Shown here piece after piece: positions 1 to 6,858 of a stretch of 35,193 nt of DNA. Each line of letters opens with the position of its first letter. The stretch's first letter is position 1. The position numbers and the translations under genes were made by a program. Source of the DNA: Anaerolineales bacterium. Its GTDB lineage: Bacteria > Chloroflexota > Anaerolineae > Promineifilales > Promineifilaceae. The DNA lies in the NCBI GenBank assembly GCA_011524645.1, contig WTJY01000191.1, positions 1 to 35,193 of the forward strand, read 5' to 3'. The notes under the pieces were generated by a model. That model saw only the letters and a list, made by a program, of their open reading frames with translations, was not told where the DNA came from and searched no databases.

Positions 1-68
1 AATCAACTATTTTTGAACGATTGACGCTTATCCCACCAAATTCGGCGGTATCAGAGCAAATCCGATGG

Positions 69-94
69 GTTGATTAATTTGGCGAAGGTATTGG
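69..94 (+). repeat. 26-base direct repeat, copy 1
   Basis: The 26 bases are identical to 2462-2487, and 15 of them (TTGGCGAAGGTATTG) recur at 2812-2826. All three copies lie beside C/G-rich hairpin repeats, which suggests they are part of, or a boundary of, the same dispersed element. Confidence 0.8.
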
Positions 95-141
95 CTAAGT
101 ATGTTGTTTCTAAAATTATCTAAGCAGTTCACAGAACTACT

Positions 142-190
142 GGTTTTGCTCCCCTTTCGTTTAAAGGAGAGAGGCTGAGGGTGAGGGGGA
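142..190 (-). repeat. C/G-rich hairpin repeat, inverted diverged copy
   Basis: It begins GGTTTTGCTCCCCTTT and runs into a purine-rich arm. Read on the minus strand it matches the element that ends GGGAGAGGGGAGCAAAAC at 2743-2760. The match is imperfect but clear by eye. Confidence 0.6.
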
Positions 191-295
191 TCTATTTAGA
201 ATCCACCTCACCTGGCCCCTCCTCACTAGAGATGAGAAAGACAATAAAACTTCGGAAACAATGTGCGAATATGCGTACTTTCGCAAAATCTGTCG

Positions 296-1921
296 TTAAT
301 CTAAACCAAGTGTTGCCCGATAGGCGGCTAATTGTTCTTCACGGCCGAGTTCGTCGGTTAATTCTTCCCATTGCGCTTCGATTTCTGCGGCCGCTTCAGC
401 TGCCGTAAATTCGCCTGCTAAATATTGGCTAACAACCGTGTCGAGAATGACCTGTTGGTATTGTTGCCCATTTGGAATACGTAAGTCGAGCATGAAGTTT
501 GGACTATTCAAGCCCGCTTCTAAGGCACCTAAATAATTAGTTGCCATATCTGGGTTCATGCCCGCTTCGACCCACAATTGACGGTTTAAGAACTGGCTTT
601 GACGATAAGGATTGAAGCCGGTGCTACCGATCGTAACATCAACGTTTGATTGTTCCGGTGCGTTCATATAAGCGAAGAATGCATATGTCGCATCTTTGGC
701 TTCTGATGAGCCACGAATGGCGGCTGACCAACCACCGAATGCGCCAAATGGTGCGTGATTTACCCCATCGATGGCATAAGGACAGGTGGTTTCGTCACAT
801 GCGACGAGTTCCCCGCTTTCCCAATCCATAACTTCTGCAGAGCCGGGCAAGACAACTGTTCCGGTGTTTGCTTGAACTTCAGGGACCGCGTTGACGGTGT
901 CGATAGACAATGGGCCGATATCACCCCAGTCAAGGGTGAGTGCACAACGGCCGGCTTGCCATAAACCACGGGTGGCACCCACATCAATGTTGGTTTGATC
1001 TGGTGGGCCATAGGGGGTGAGTGCTTTATAGATTTCCAAGGCACGGATAAACCCAGGTGAATTGACCAATGGGGTCATATCATCTGTATTGAAGAAGCCA
1101 CCTTGGTTTGTTCCTTGGCTTTGTAAGTAGCCGGAAGCGATGGAGTGAACGAACCAATAAGCTTGTCCATTACGGGTTTGGCCGATACATGAGCCATAGT
1201 CAGCTTCCCCATCTCCATTCATATCTTGGCCGTGTACCGCTTCAGCGACAGTCAAATATTCTTCCCAGGTACGTGGCGCTTCTAGACCGGCTGCTTCTAA
1301 GACATCTGTGCGGTAATAAACTTGATGGAAGTCTCCATCAAGAGGGATGGTGTATAGAGTGCCTTCATATTTTGAGCTAAATTCGCGGAAGAATGGGGTG
1401 ATGTCATCCCATTGTAAATCTTCATCGGCCTCGACATATGGGCCAAGATCTTCTAAGAAACCGGGGGCGGCAAAGTCAGGAGTCCAAGTGACTGCAAAAA
1501 CATAGCCATCAAATTCACCATTCGGATCAGCTGCATCTAACAAGATTTTGTTGTAAAGGTCGGCGAACGGCAAATCTGAGATATTGATTATCGCGCCGGT
1601 GGCTGCTTCAAAATCGGGAGCGCGTTCACGCAGTGGCCCAGAAATCGCATCTCCTGCGATGGTTAAAATGTTAATTTCGACCCCTTCGAAAGGAAGCTCT
1701 TCTCCCTCGGCGATTTCGACAACGCGAGTGACTTCAACTTCGACTTCCTTTTCAACCTCGACCTCGACTTCTTCAATTACAGTTTCTGTTTCGGTTACCA
1801 CACGGGTTACTTCAACTTCTGTTTCAACTTCAACGACTTGAGGTTGACAGGCTGATACAGCGATGGTTAGCAAAACCAGTACTGTAATCAATGAACCAAA
1901 CTTAAATACTCTCTTGTTCAT
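296..1921 (-). CDS. Sugar ABC-transporter substrate-binding lipoprotein (family 1 SBP)
   Basis: This 541-residue extracellular solute-binding protein probably delivers a sugar or oligosaccharide to an ABC importer. It starts with a lipoprotein signal: charged MNKR, a hydrophobic stretch and the lipobox VSAC, with Cys25 as the lipidated residue. Residues 30-80 form an acidic Val/Glu/Thr repeat linker (VEVETEVEVTRVV and similar), common in Chloroflexota binding proteins and probably a spacer from the membrane. The remainder resembles MalE/UgpB-type proteins, with FDGYVFAVTWTPDF, an RTWEEYLTVAEAV-type segment and GAFGGWSAAIRGSS. The start is supported by GGAGG at 1925-1929 on this strand. No permease or ATPase gene is in the window; they could lie beyond position 1. 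A promoter and LacI-type operator sit about 100 bases upstream. The exact substrate cannot be read from sequence. Confidence 0.9.
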   Translation of the reverse strand: MNKRVFKFGSLITVLVLLTIAVSACQPQVVEVETEVEVTRVVTETETVIEEVEVEVEKEVEVEVTRVVEIAEGEELPFEGVEINILTIAGDAISGPLRERAPDFEAATGAIINISDLPFADLYNKILLDAADPNGEFDGYVFAVTWTPDFAAPGFLEDLGPYVEADEDLQWDDITPFFREFSSKYEGTLYTIPLDGDFHQVYYRTDVLEAAGLEAPRTWEEYLTVAEAVHGQDMNGDGEADYGSCIGQTRNGQAYWFVHSIASGYLQSQGTNQGGFFNTDDMTPLVNSPGFIRALEIYKALTPYGPPDQTNIDVGATRGLWQAGRCALTLDWGDIGPLSIDTVNAVPEVQANTGTVVLPGSAEVMDWESGELVACDETTCPYAIDGVNHAPFGAFGGWSAAIRGSSEAKDATYAFFAYMNAPEQSNVDVTIGSTGFNPYRQSQFLNRQLWVEAGMNPDMATNYLGALEAGLNSPNFMLDLRIPNGQQYQQVILDTVVSQYLAGEFTAAEAAAEIEAQWEELTDELGREEQLAAYRATLGLD

Positions 1922-2018
1922 AATCCTCCAAATTTGACACAGTTGCCAAAAATAAATCGATAAAAATACAGCGGCACCTTTACCTAGAATTGGTGTCTAG
2001 CTGAATAAGTGTTGAAAA

Positions 2019-2038
2019 CATTGTAATCGATTACAATG
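2019..2038. promoter_or_regulatory. LacI-family operator O1, perfect 20-bp palindrome
   Basis: CATTGTAATCGATTACAATG is its own reverse complement. The central CG flanked by A/T-rich arms is typical of LacI/CcpA-family operators. It covers the -10 and the adjacent spacer of the minus-strand promoter, so a bound regulator would exclude RNA polymerase. The LacI-family gene at 2885 is the obvious candidate. Confidence 0.75.
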
Positions 2039-2048
2039 GCTGTGTCAA
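2020..2048 (-). promoter_or_regulatory. Sigma70-type promoter of the sugar-binding protein gene
   Basis: On the minus strand, TTGACA (2043-2048) is followed after exactly 17 bases by TACAAT (2020-2025). The -35 is a perfect consensus and the -10 matches five of six. Transcription would start near 2013, leaving about a 90-base leader before the ATG at 1921. Confidence 0.75.
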
Positions 2049-2205
2049 AAAGTTGCACAATTGAATTGGCGAGTTTGTGCAACTTTTACACAAGTTGATC
2101 GGTTCGTACGTCGGTATATCTTTGGTTTTTTTTGCGCCGGCTCAAAAAATGTGTAAAATGATTCGGGTTGATAGTTGTTTTGGTGTGTGCTATGAGTGAA
2201 TTTTG

Positions 2206-2219
2206 TGTAATCGATTACA
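2206..2219. promoter_or_regulatory. LacI-family operator O2
   Basis: TGTAATCGATTACA repeats the 14-bp core of O1 exactly, with its centre 184 bp away. A weak plus-strand promoter (TTGATA 2168-2173, 17 bases, TATGAG 2191-2196) lies just before it and would fire towards the regulator gene. O2 could serve autoregulation or looping with O1. Confidence 0.65.
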
Positions 2220-2369
2220 TTGCGCGTACATAAAAATCGCTTTCGTATCATAATACCTTCGCTGTTTTTAGTTCTCTGTGACAAATAATTTGCCTTTAAG
2301 GTAAATTTGTTCCTAGAATTAAAAACATTTCGGGCCAATCGCTCAATTATTTTCAATTTGCGTCGGATC

Positions 2370-2455
2370 AAAAGTTCCCCTCTCCCAACGGGAGAGGGGC
2401 TGGGGGAGAAGGGTAAACCTCATCCAGCCCCCACCTGATAGGAGAGGAGAAAATC
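2370..2455. repeat. C/G-rich hairpin repeat, tandem partial copies
   Basis: A CCCCTCTCCC arm pairs with GGGAGAGGGG within 2376-2399. A second, weaker C-rich/G-rich pair follows to about 2450. This is the same family as 2660-2760. Confidence 0.6.
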
Positions 2456-2461
2456 CACACA

Positions 2462-2487
2462 GTTGATTAATTTGGCGAAGGTATTGG
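2462..2487 (+). repeat. 26-base direct repeat, copy 2
   Basis: Identical to 69-94. The AATTATTCAG found as a terminal inverted repeat at 20507 begins 13 bases further on, at 2500. Confidence 0.8.
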
Positions 2488-2499
2488 TATCAAAATTGT

Positions 2500-2610
2500 A
2501 ATTATTCAGTCGTTTTTTTTGCTTCCCTCTTCCTTTTGGGAGAGAGGAGAAAATTTATTAAAATCCAGCCCCTCCTTGTAATTGTAATAGGAAGGGGGCA
2601 AATATAATTA
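2500..2610. repeat. C/G-rich hairpin repeat with one AATTATTCAG end
   Basis: It starts with AATTATTCAG (2500-2509), the same ten bases that bound the copy at 20507-20646. C-rich and G-rich arms follow (CTTCCCTCTTCC with GGGAGAGAGGAG, then CAGCCCCTCC with GGAAGGGGGC). The matching right end, CTGAATAATT, is not visible, so the copy looks degraded. Confidence 0.55.
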
Positions 2611-2659
2611 GATGATGGCTCTTAGTAGAAACTAAGGAGATTGACATAAAAACATAGTT

Positions 2660-2760
2660 GTCTTTCTCCCCTCCTATGAGGAAGGGTTGGGGGAGGTGGA
2701 ATTTTAAAGAATTTCCCCTCTCCCCCAGCCCCTCTCTCTCAAGGGAGAGGGGAGCAAAAC
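2660..2760. repeat. C/G-rich multi-hairpin repeat, best-preserved copy
   Basis: About 100 bases predicted to fold into three stems: a short CTCC/GGAG-type stem, a central stem of about 20 bp between GGGTTGGGGGAGGTGGAATT and AATTTCCCCTCTCCC, and CCCTCTCTC/GGGAGAGGGG. It aligns throughout with 20530-20630. No protein is encoded. Confidence 0.7.
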
Positions 2761-2811
2761 CGCTTGAATCTGTAACTCCTTGAAACAGATAAAGAGCCTA
2801 GATGATTTGTA

Positions 2812-2826
2812 TTGGCGAAGGTATTG
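2812..2826 (+). repeat. Direct repeat, 15-base partial copy 3
   Basis: TTGGCGAAGGTATTG is shared with 69-94 and 2462-2487. With copy 2 it brackets the hairpin cluster 2500-2760 in direct orientation. Confidence 0.65.
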
Positions 2827-2884
2827 TATTGAATGAACAAATCAAATTAAACAAACAGCAGGTTGAGTTTGCTAGAGAGAATTT

Positions 2885-3880
2885 ATGAGTAGCATGGTAG
2901 AAGTGGCGCGGCGCGCCGGGGTATCCACGGCCACGGTGTCGCGGGTTTTAACAAATAAACCACACGTTCGAGAAGAGGTGCGAGCTCGTGTAATGAAGGC
3001 GGTTGAGGAATTAGGTTATCGGCGAAATAGTATTGCGCGTAATTTGAGAATGCAACGGTCTAGCATTATTGGACTTTTGGTGTCCGACATTCGTAATTCC
3101 TTTTTCACTGATGTGGCTAGAGCGATTGAGGATATCGCTTTAGACAACGGGTTTAGCGTCTTTTTGTGTAACACAGATGAAAACCCCGATAAAGAAGCCA
3201 TGTATCTAGAGAATCTGATTCAGGAGCGTGCGGCCGGTATTATTCTCTCCCCTACGAGTGAATCTGGTGCTGACTTTCGCCAGATTTTAGATAGTGATAT
3301 TCCGGCTGTTACAATCGACCGCTTAATTGCAGGGTCTTCGATTGATGCTGTCGTGAGTAACAACTATCAATCAGGATATATGTTGACCGTACACTTGATT
3401 GAACAGGGATATAAGTCGATTGGAGCGATTATCGGTTTGCAGAACAGCACAACCGGCCGTGAGCGGATGAGAGGGGTACGCCAAGCATTGCAAGATTCAA
3501 ATTTGCCTGTGAACGAATCCCATTTTGCCTATGTACACCCTCGTGAAAAAGAAGGGCGAGCGGAAATGGACCGGATTTTCGCAGAAGGGGATGTGCCGGA
3601 AGCGATGATTACGGGTAACAGTCGGCTTACGATCGGTGTCATTGAAGCGATCAAAGCGGCCGGTTTGCGCATTCCCGAAGATGTTGGCATAGCAGGGTTT
3701 GATGAAACCAATTGGACCCCATTTGTTGAAGGGGGGATCACGGTAGTTAGTCAGCCCACTTATGAAATGGGGCATATGGCAGCCGAGCTTTTGATCGACC
3801 GGATTAACGAAGAAAAGAGAGCTTCTCGGGAAGTGATACTTAAAGGGCAACTTATTGCTCGTCGTTCGACACAAAGATAG
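2885..3880 (+). CDS. LacI/GalR-family transcriptional regulator
   Basis: This 331-residue cytoplasmic DNA-binding regulator has an N-terminal helix-turn-helix at residues 4-24 (VARRAGVSTATVSRVL). A hinge-helix region (YRRNSIARNLRM) follows, then a periplasmic-binding-protein-like effector domain from about residue 60 (IIGLLVSDIRNSFFTDVARAIE, ending GHMAAELLIDRI). Length and order are typical of the family. The Met used places VA at residues 7-8, as in most LacI proteins, so the in-frame Met4 is unlikely to be the start; the ribosome site is weak (GAGAGA). It probably represses the divergent binding-protein gene through the two TGTAATCGATTACA sites at 2022 and 2206, with a sugar as inducer. 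The specific sugar is unknown. It converges on recA with only 4 bases between the stop codons. Confidence 0.93.
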   Translation: MSSMVEVARRAGVSTATVSRVLTNKPHVREEVRARVMKAVEELGYRRNSIARNLRMQRSSIIGLLVSDIRNSFFTDVARAIEDIALDNGFSVFLCNTDENPDKEAMYLENLIQERAAGIILSPTSESGADFRQILDSDIPAVTIDRLIAGSSIDAVVSNNYQSGYMLTVHLIEQGYKSIGAIIGLQNSTTGRERMRGVRQALQDSNLPVNESHFAYVHPREKEGRAEMDRIFAEGDVPEAMITGNSRLTIGVIEAIKAAGLRIPEDVGIAGFDETNWTPFVEGGITVVSQPTYEMGHMAAELLIDRINEEKRASREVILKGQLIARRSTQR

Positions 3881-3884
3881 GATA

Positions 3885-4904
3885 CTATTCTTCGGCCGTT
3901 TCAAGCGCAGGCAAGCCCGCTTCCTGACGCACTATCTGCTCAATTTCCAGCAAAATTGCGGGATTTTCTTCCAAGAACACTTTCGCATTTTCCCGCCCTT
4001 GACCGAGCATCAACTCGCCAAAGCGGAAATATGCACCGCGCTTGCTCAACACTTCATAAGCCACACCCAAATCCAACACATCGCCAGATTTTGAGATCCC
4101 TTGGTTATACATGATGTCAAATTCCGCTTCGGTGAAGGGGGGAGCGACTTTGTTTTTCTTGACCTTGACACGGGTACGGTTTCCGACCACATCGCTACCC
4201 GCTTTGATCGACTGAATACGGCGAATGTCGAGGCGAACCGAGGCGTAGAATTTGAGCGCGTTCCCACCGGTTGTTGTTTCTGGGCTGCCGAACATGACCC
4301 CGATTTTTGAGCGAATTTGATTGGTGAAGATCACAATGGTGTTGGTTTGTTTAATCACACCGGACAGTTTACGTAACGCTTGAGACATTAAGCGGGCTTG
4401 CAGACCCATGTGGGAATCACCCATTTCTCCTTCGATTTCGGCGCGGGGGACGAGGGCGGCGACCGAGTCGATAACAACGACATCGATGGTGCCGGAGCGA
4501 ATGAGCGCATCGGCGATTTCGAGTGCTTGTTCACCGGTGTCTGGCTGGCTGACATATAGGTTGTCGATATCGACACCACAAATGGCGGCGTAGTTGGGGT
4601 CAAGCGCATGTTCCATGTCGATAAAGGCGCAAATGCCACCTAGCCCTTGGGCCTGAGCGATGACATGTTGACAGAGGGTTGTTTTACCTGACGATTCTGG
4701 ACCGTAAATTTCGACAATCCGGCCGCGTGGCATGCCACCGATTCCAAGGGCGATATCCAGCGATAGTGATCCGGTTGGAATCGCTTCAACAACCATGCTA
4801 TGGGCTTCACCTAAGCGCATAATGGCACCATCGCCAAAGCGCTTTTGAATCCCTTCGATTGTTGTTTCTACCATTTTGTCTTTGCTTTGTTGTTTTTTTG
4901 CCAT
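3885..4904 (-). CDS. recA: RecA recombinase
   Basis: This 339-residue DNA strand-exchange ATPase acts in homologous recombination and damage response. The Walker A motif GPESSGKT lies at residues 68-75, followed by the Walker B region ([22 protein letters not shown]) and loop segments [18 protein letters not shown], all hallmarks of RecA. The distance from Met1 to GAIMRLGE matches E. coli RecA within about two residues, which supports this start over Met11. The C-terminal tail is short and acidic (ALETAEE). It is transcribed away from the acetyltransferase at 5038. I did not find a convincing LexA/SOS box in the 118-base upstream region, so SOS control cannot be claimed here. The ribosome site is weak. 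Confidence 0.98.
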   Translation of the reverse strand: MAKKQQSKDKMVETTIEGIQKRFGDGAIMRLGEAHSMVVEAIPTGSLSLDIALGIGGMPRGRIVEIYGPESSGKTTLCQHVIAQAQGLGGICAFIDMEHALDPNYAAICGVDIDNLYVSQPDTGEQALEIADALIRSGTIDVVVIDSVAALVPRAEIEGEMGDSHMGLQARLMSQALRKLSGVIKQTNTIVIFTNQIRSKIGVMFGSPETTTGGNALKFYASVRLDIRRIQSIKAGSDVVGNRTRVKVKKNKVAPPFTEAEFDIMYNQGISKSGDVLDLGVAYEVLSKRGAYFRFGELMLGQGRENAKVFLEENPAILLEIEQIVRQEAGLPALETAEE

Positions 4905-5025
4905 TGCTTTACCCGCGTTTGATTAGGATAGGGATAGGATGTGAGTGGCTGTAGACACCTCTTTTTCTCTATCTCTATGCGCTATCCTTTATTGAATAGA
5001 CATAACTTTATGTTGACTTGTAGTG

Positions 5026-5031
5026 TACAAT
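5026..5031 (+). promoter_or_regulatory. Possible -10 element for a leaderless acetyltransferase mRNA
   Basis: TACAAT ends 6 bases before the ATG at 5038, which would put the transcription start at or next to that ATG. No good -35 is found at 16-18 bases spacing, so this is tentative. Confidence 0.3.
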
Positions 5032-5037
5032 AGCGGT

Positions 5038-5970
5038 ATGGAATCGGCAAACAAAATCGATGGCCTTTCACGGCCGTTCCATGATCAGCGCACCCCCTCC
5101 TTAGCCACATTTGTACGGCCGATGACCCCTGCTGACGAGCCGGCCGTGGCCCAATTTGTCCCCGACGCGATCTACAAACATTTCCATGCCGATTGGTACA
5201 ACTGGGAATATTGGCTACAGCATCACGACTATTTGCTTAGCTGGGAAACGGGCGAAGAGCTGACGCTGAGCGGTGCTTTGGCTGTTTCGGCCGATGTGTT
5301 GCCGATCGCTTGGATCCAAGTATTGGCCCTGAATCGGGAGCCGTTTAGTCGTCAGCGGTTGCGACAACATGCATGTGCCTTGTTTGATGAGGTGAATCCA
5401 ACCCTTCAAGCTCAAGGCGTCAAACAATTGCTGTGGATGTCCCACTTTGAATGGGTGCAACGTTGGGCTGAAGAACTGGGATTCACGCCGTATTGTCAGA
5501 TTTTGACCTTTGCCAAAGATGATTTAGAGATACCGGCCGGATTGTCAATCGATCCTGAGTTGCGTTTGCGTGCGGCCGTGCCGGAAGAGCTGAAGCAGCT
5601 GGCCCAAATCGAAGCGGCTGTGTATGAACCGATGTGGCGTCATACGGCTGCTACACTTTTGCGTGCTTATCAACAGTGCTTGGTTTTCAGAGTTGCGGTG
5701 TGGCACGGCCGTGTGGTCGGGTTTCAAATCAGTACCCCACTTGAAGAGAACAGGGTTCATTTGGCTCGGATTACGGTTTCTCCAGAGGTGCAAGGGCGGG
5801 GTATCGGCCGTTCACTGTTGGTTGATGCGTTGCGTCAGTATGAGCGACGCGGCCGTGATTATGTGTCACTGAATACGCAGGATAGCAATGTGCGGGCCCA
5901 AGCCCTTTATCGGCGATTCGGATTTGTCCCGACAGGGCAAGAAACGGTGATTTGGGGGCGAGTGCTTTGA
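5038..5970 (+). CDS. GNAT-family N-acetyltransferase
   Basis: A 310-residue protein if started at the ATG at 5038; a GTG at 5023 would add five residues but overlaps a -10-like hexamer. The C-terminal half is a clear GNAT domain. It has the acetyl-CoA binding motif A at about residues 246-262 (ITVSPEVQGRGIGRSLL) and the motif B region with NVRAQALYRRFGFVPTG near the end. The N-terminal half (VRPMTPADEPAVAQFVPDAI) also looks GNAT-like but degenerate, so this may be a tandem-GNAT protein. The acceptor substrate cannot be inferred. It is divergent from recA with no operon partner close by, and no ribosome-binding sequence precedes the ATG. Confidence 0.85.
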   Translation: MESANKIDGLSRPFHDQRTPSLATFVRPMTPADEPAVAQFVPDAIYKHFHADWYNWEYWLQHHDYLLSWETGEELTLSGALAVSADVLPIAWIQVLALNREPFSRQRLRQHACALFDEVNPTLQAQGVKQLLWMSHFEWVQRWAEELGFTPYCQILTFAKDDLEIPAGLSIDPELRLRAAVPEELKQLAQIEAAVYEPMWRHTAATLLRAYQQCLVFRVAVWHGRVVGFQISTPLEENRVHLARITVSPEVQGRGIGRSLLVDALRQYERRGRDYVSLNTQDSNVRAQALYRRFGFVPTGQETVIWGRVL

Positions 5971-6061
5971 GCCGATGCGGGTGATTTTGGAGACAGAGAC
6001 GAGAGACGAGAGACAGAGAATGTTTTATGATTTAAGAGTGATGGAGAACTGTTTATTCTTT

Positions 6062-6099
6062 TCTCTAGCGAAGCGGTACTCTGTCTCTAGCGAAGCGGT
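6062..6099 (+). repeat. Short direct repeat with 22-base period
   Basis: TCTCTAGCGAAGCGGT occurs at 6062-6077 and 6084-6099. The CTCTGTCTC between them can pair with GAGACAGAG-type sequences at 5990-6020, which could form a long imperfect hairpin between the two acetyltransferase genes. Confidence 0.6.
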
Positions 6100-6125
6100 T
6101 CTCTATCTAATGTGAGGTGATTAGG

Positions 6126-6695
6126 ATGTCTTATTCAGTACAGGTGTTTGATGAGCCGGAATTAACGCCGGAACAGGTGCGTAGTATGATCGATTTGCTG
6201 TGGTTGGTTTGGCCGAGTGAGTTGCAAACGGCCGAACAAGCAACCGTGCAGGTTTTTGGGTGGCAGAAAACACCAATACCCTATTTGCGTAAGAAAATTT
6301 ATCTTATTTCTGATGAAAATAATAAAGTGATCGCGCATGCGGAAACACATGTGCGGGTGATGTTCACGCCAGAAGGGGCACTGGGGGTGATGGCGCTGGG
6401 CGGGGTGTGTACCCATCCCGATAAACGGGGGCTGGGGTTGGGAGCGGCCGTGGTTCGTGCGGCGTTTGATCGGGTCGATGAGGGTGAGTTTCCGGTCTGT
6501 GTGTTTCAGACGCCGGTGGCTGATTTTTATGGGATGTTGGGTTCGGCCGTGTGTGAAAACAATACGTGGGTGGATCACAAAAATAAGGAAAACCCTGAAG
6601 TCCATCCGTGGGAGCCGGGGGAAACATTGATGTATTATCCGGCGTCGTTTGATTGGCCAGAGGGGGAGATCGATATTAATGGGGGGCAATATTGA
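6126..6695 (+). CDS. GNAT-family N-acetyltransferase
   Basis: A 189-residue protein from the ATG at 6126, which is preceded by the ribosome site GAGGTGATTAGG. A GTG at 6117 lies inside that site and is rejected as a start. Residues about 92-110 carry the acetyl-CoA binding motif (GVCTHPDKRGLGLGAAVV), and VFQTPVADFYGMLG matches the motif B region. The single compact domain resembles small-molecule acetyltransferases of the Eis/aminoglycoside type, but the substrate is unknown. It is unlike the preceding acetyltransferase apart from the shared fold, so recent tandem duplication is unlikely. Confidence 0.85.
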   Translation: MSYSVQVFDEPELTPEQVRSMIDLLWLVWPSELQTAEQATVQVFGWQKTPIPYLRKKIYLISDENNKVIAHAETHVRVMFTPEGALGVMALGGVCTHPDKRGLGLGAAVVRAAFDRVDEGEFPVCVFQTPVADFYGMLGSAVCENNTWVDHKNKENPEVHPWEPGETLMYYPASFDWPEGEIDINGGQY

Positions 6696-6858
6696 ATCCT
6701 GAAGATTCAGGTGCAGATTGAATTGCGGGTATGTTTGTCGTGCACACATCTTTTCGACAACGTTTTTGTCCTGTGTTAGCATAGGCTTTCGCGCTTATAC
6801 AAATATGCTCATTGTGCCTCACTAATAAGATCAAATACACAAATCACACAAACATACC

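Larger units (their letters stand above)
1..295. other. Non-coding stretch downstream of the sugar-binding protein gene
   Basis: I see no credible gene here. The stretch holds one copy of a 26-base direct repeat (69-94) and one diverged C/G-rich hairpin repeat (about 142-190). Both recur at 2370-2830. The gene at 296-1921 is transcribed towards this region, so any transporter permease genes of its operon would lie beyond position 1. No clear U-tract terminator is visible. Confidence 0.6.
1922..2884. other. 963-base regulatory and repeat-rich intergenic region
   Basis: This separates the divergent binding-protein and LacI-family genes. The left third carries two palindromic operators (2019-2038 and 2206-2219) and a strong minus-strand promoter. 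The right two thirds (about 2370-2830) is a cluster of C/G-rich hairpin repeats with direct-repeat flanks. Open frames here are short and repeat-derived, so I call no gene. CGGCCG, common elsewhere in the window, is absent by eye. Confidence 0.75.

Noticed and set aside
181-408. Open frame of 75 codons at the left end
   Set aside because: Its first half lies in a hairpin repeat and its second half is antisense to the binding-protein gene.
2045-2371. Open frame of 108 codons on the minus strand between the sugar-binding protein and LacI-family genes
   Set aside because: It runs through the promoter, operator and repeat region, has no protein-like composition, no ribosome site and no recognisable motif.
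2370-2830. CRISPR-like array of repeated C/G-rich units
   Set aside because: Units differ in sequence, length and spacing, there are no uniform spacers, and no cas genes are in the window.
4905-5022. SOS/LexA box upstream of recA
   Set aside because: I looked for a palindromic LexA-type site in the 118 bases and found none convincing. The Chloroflexota LexA site is also variable, so absence is not proof.
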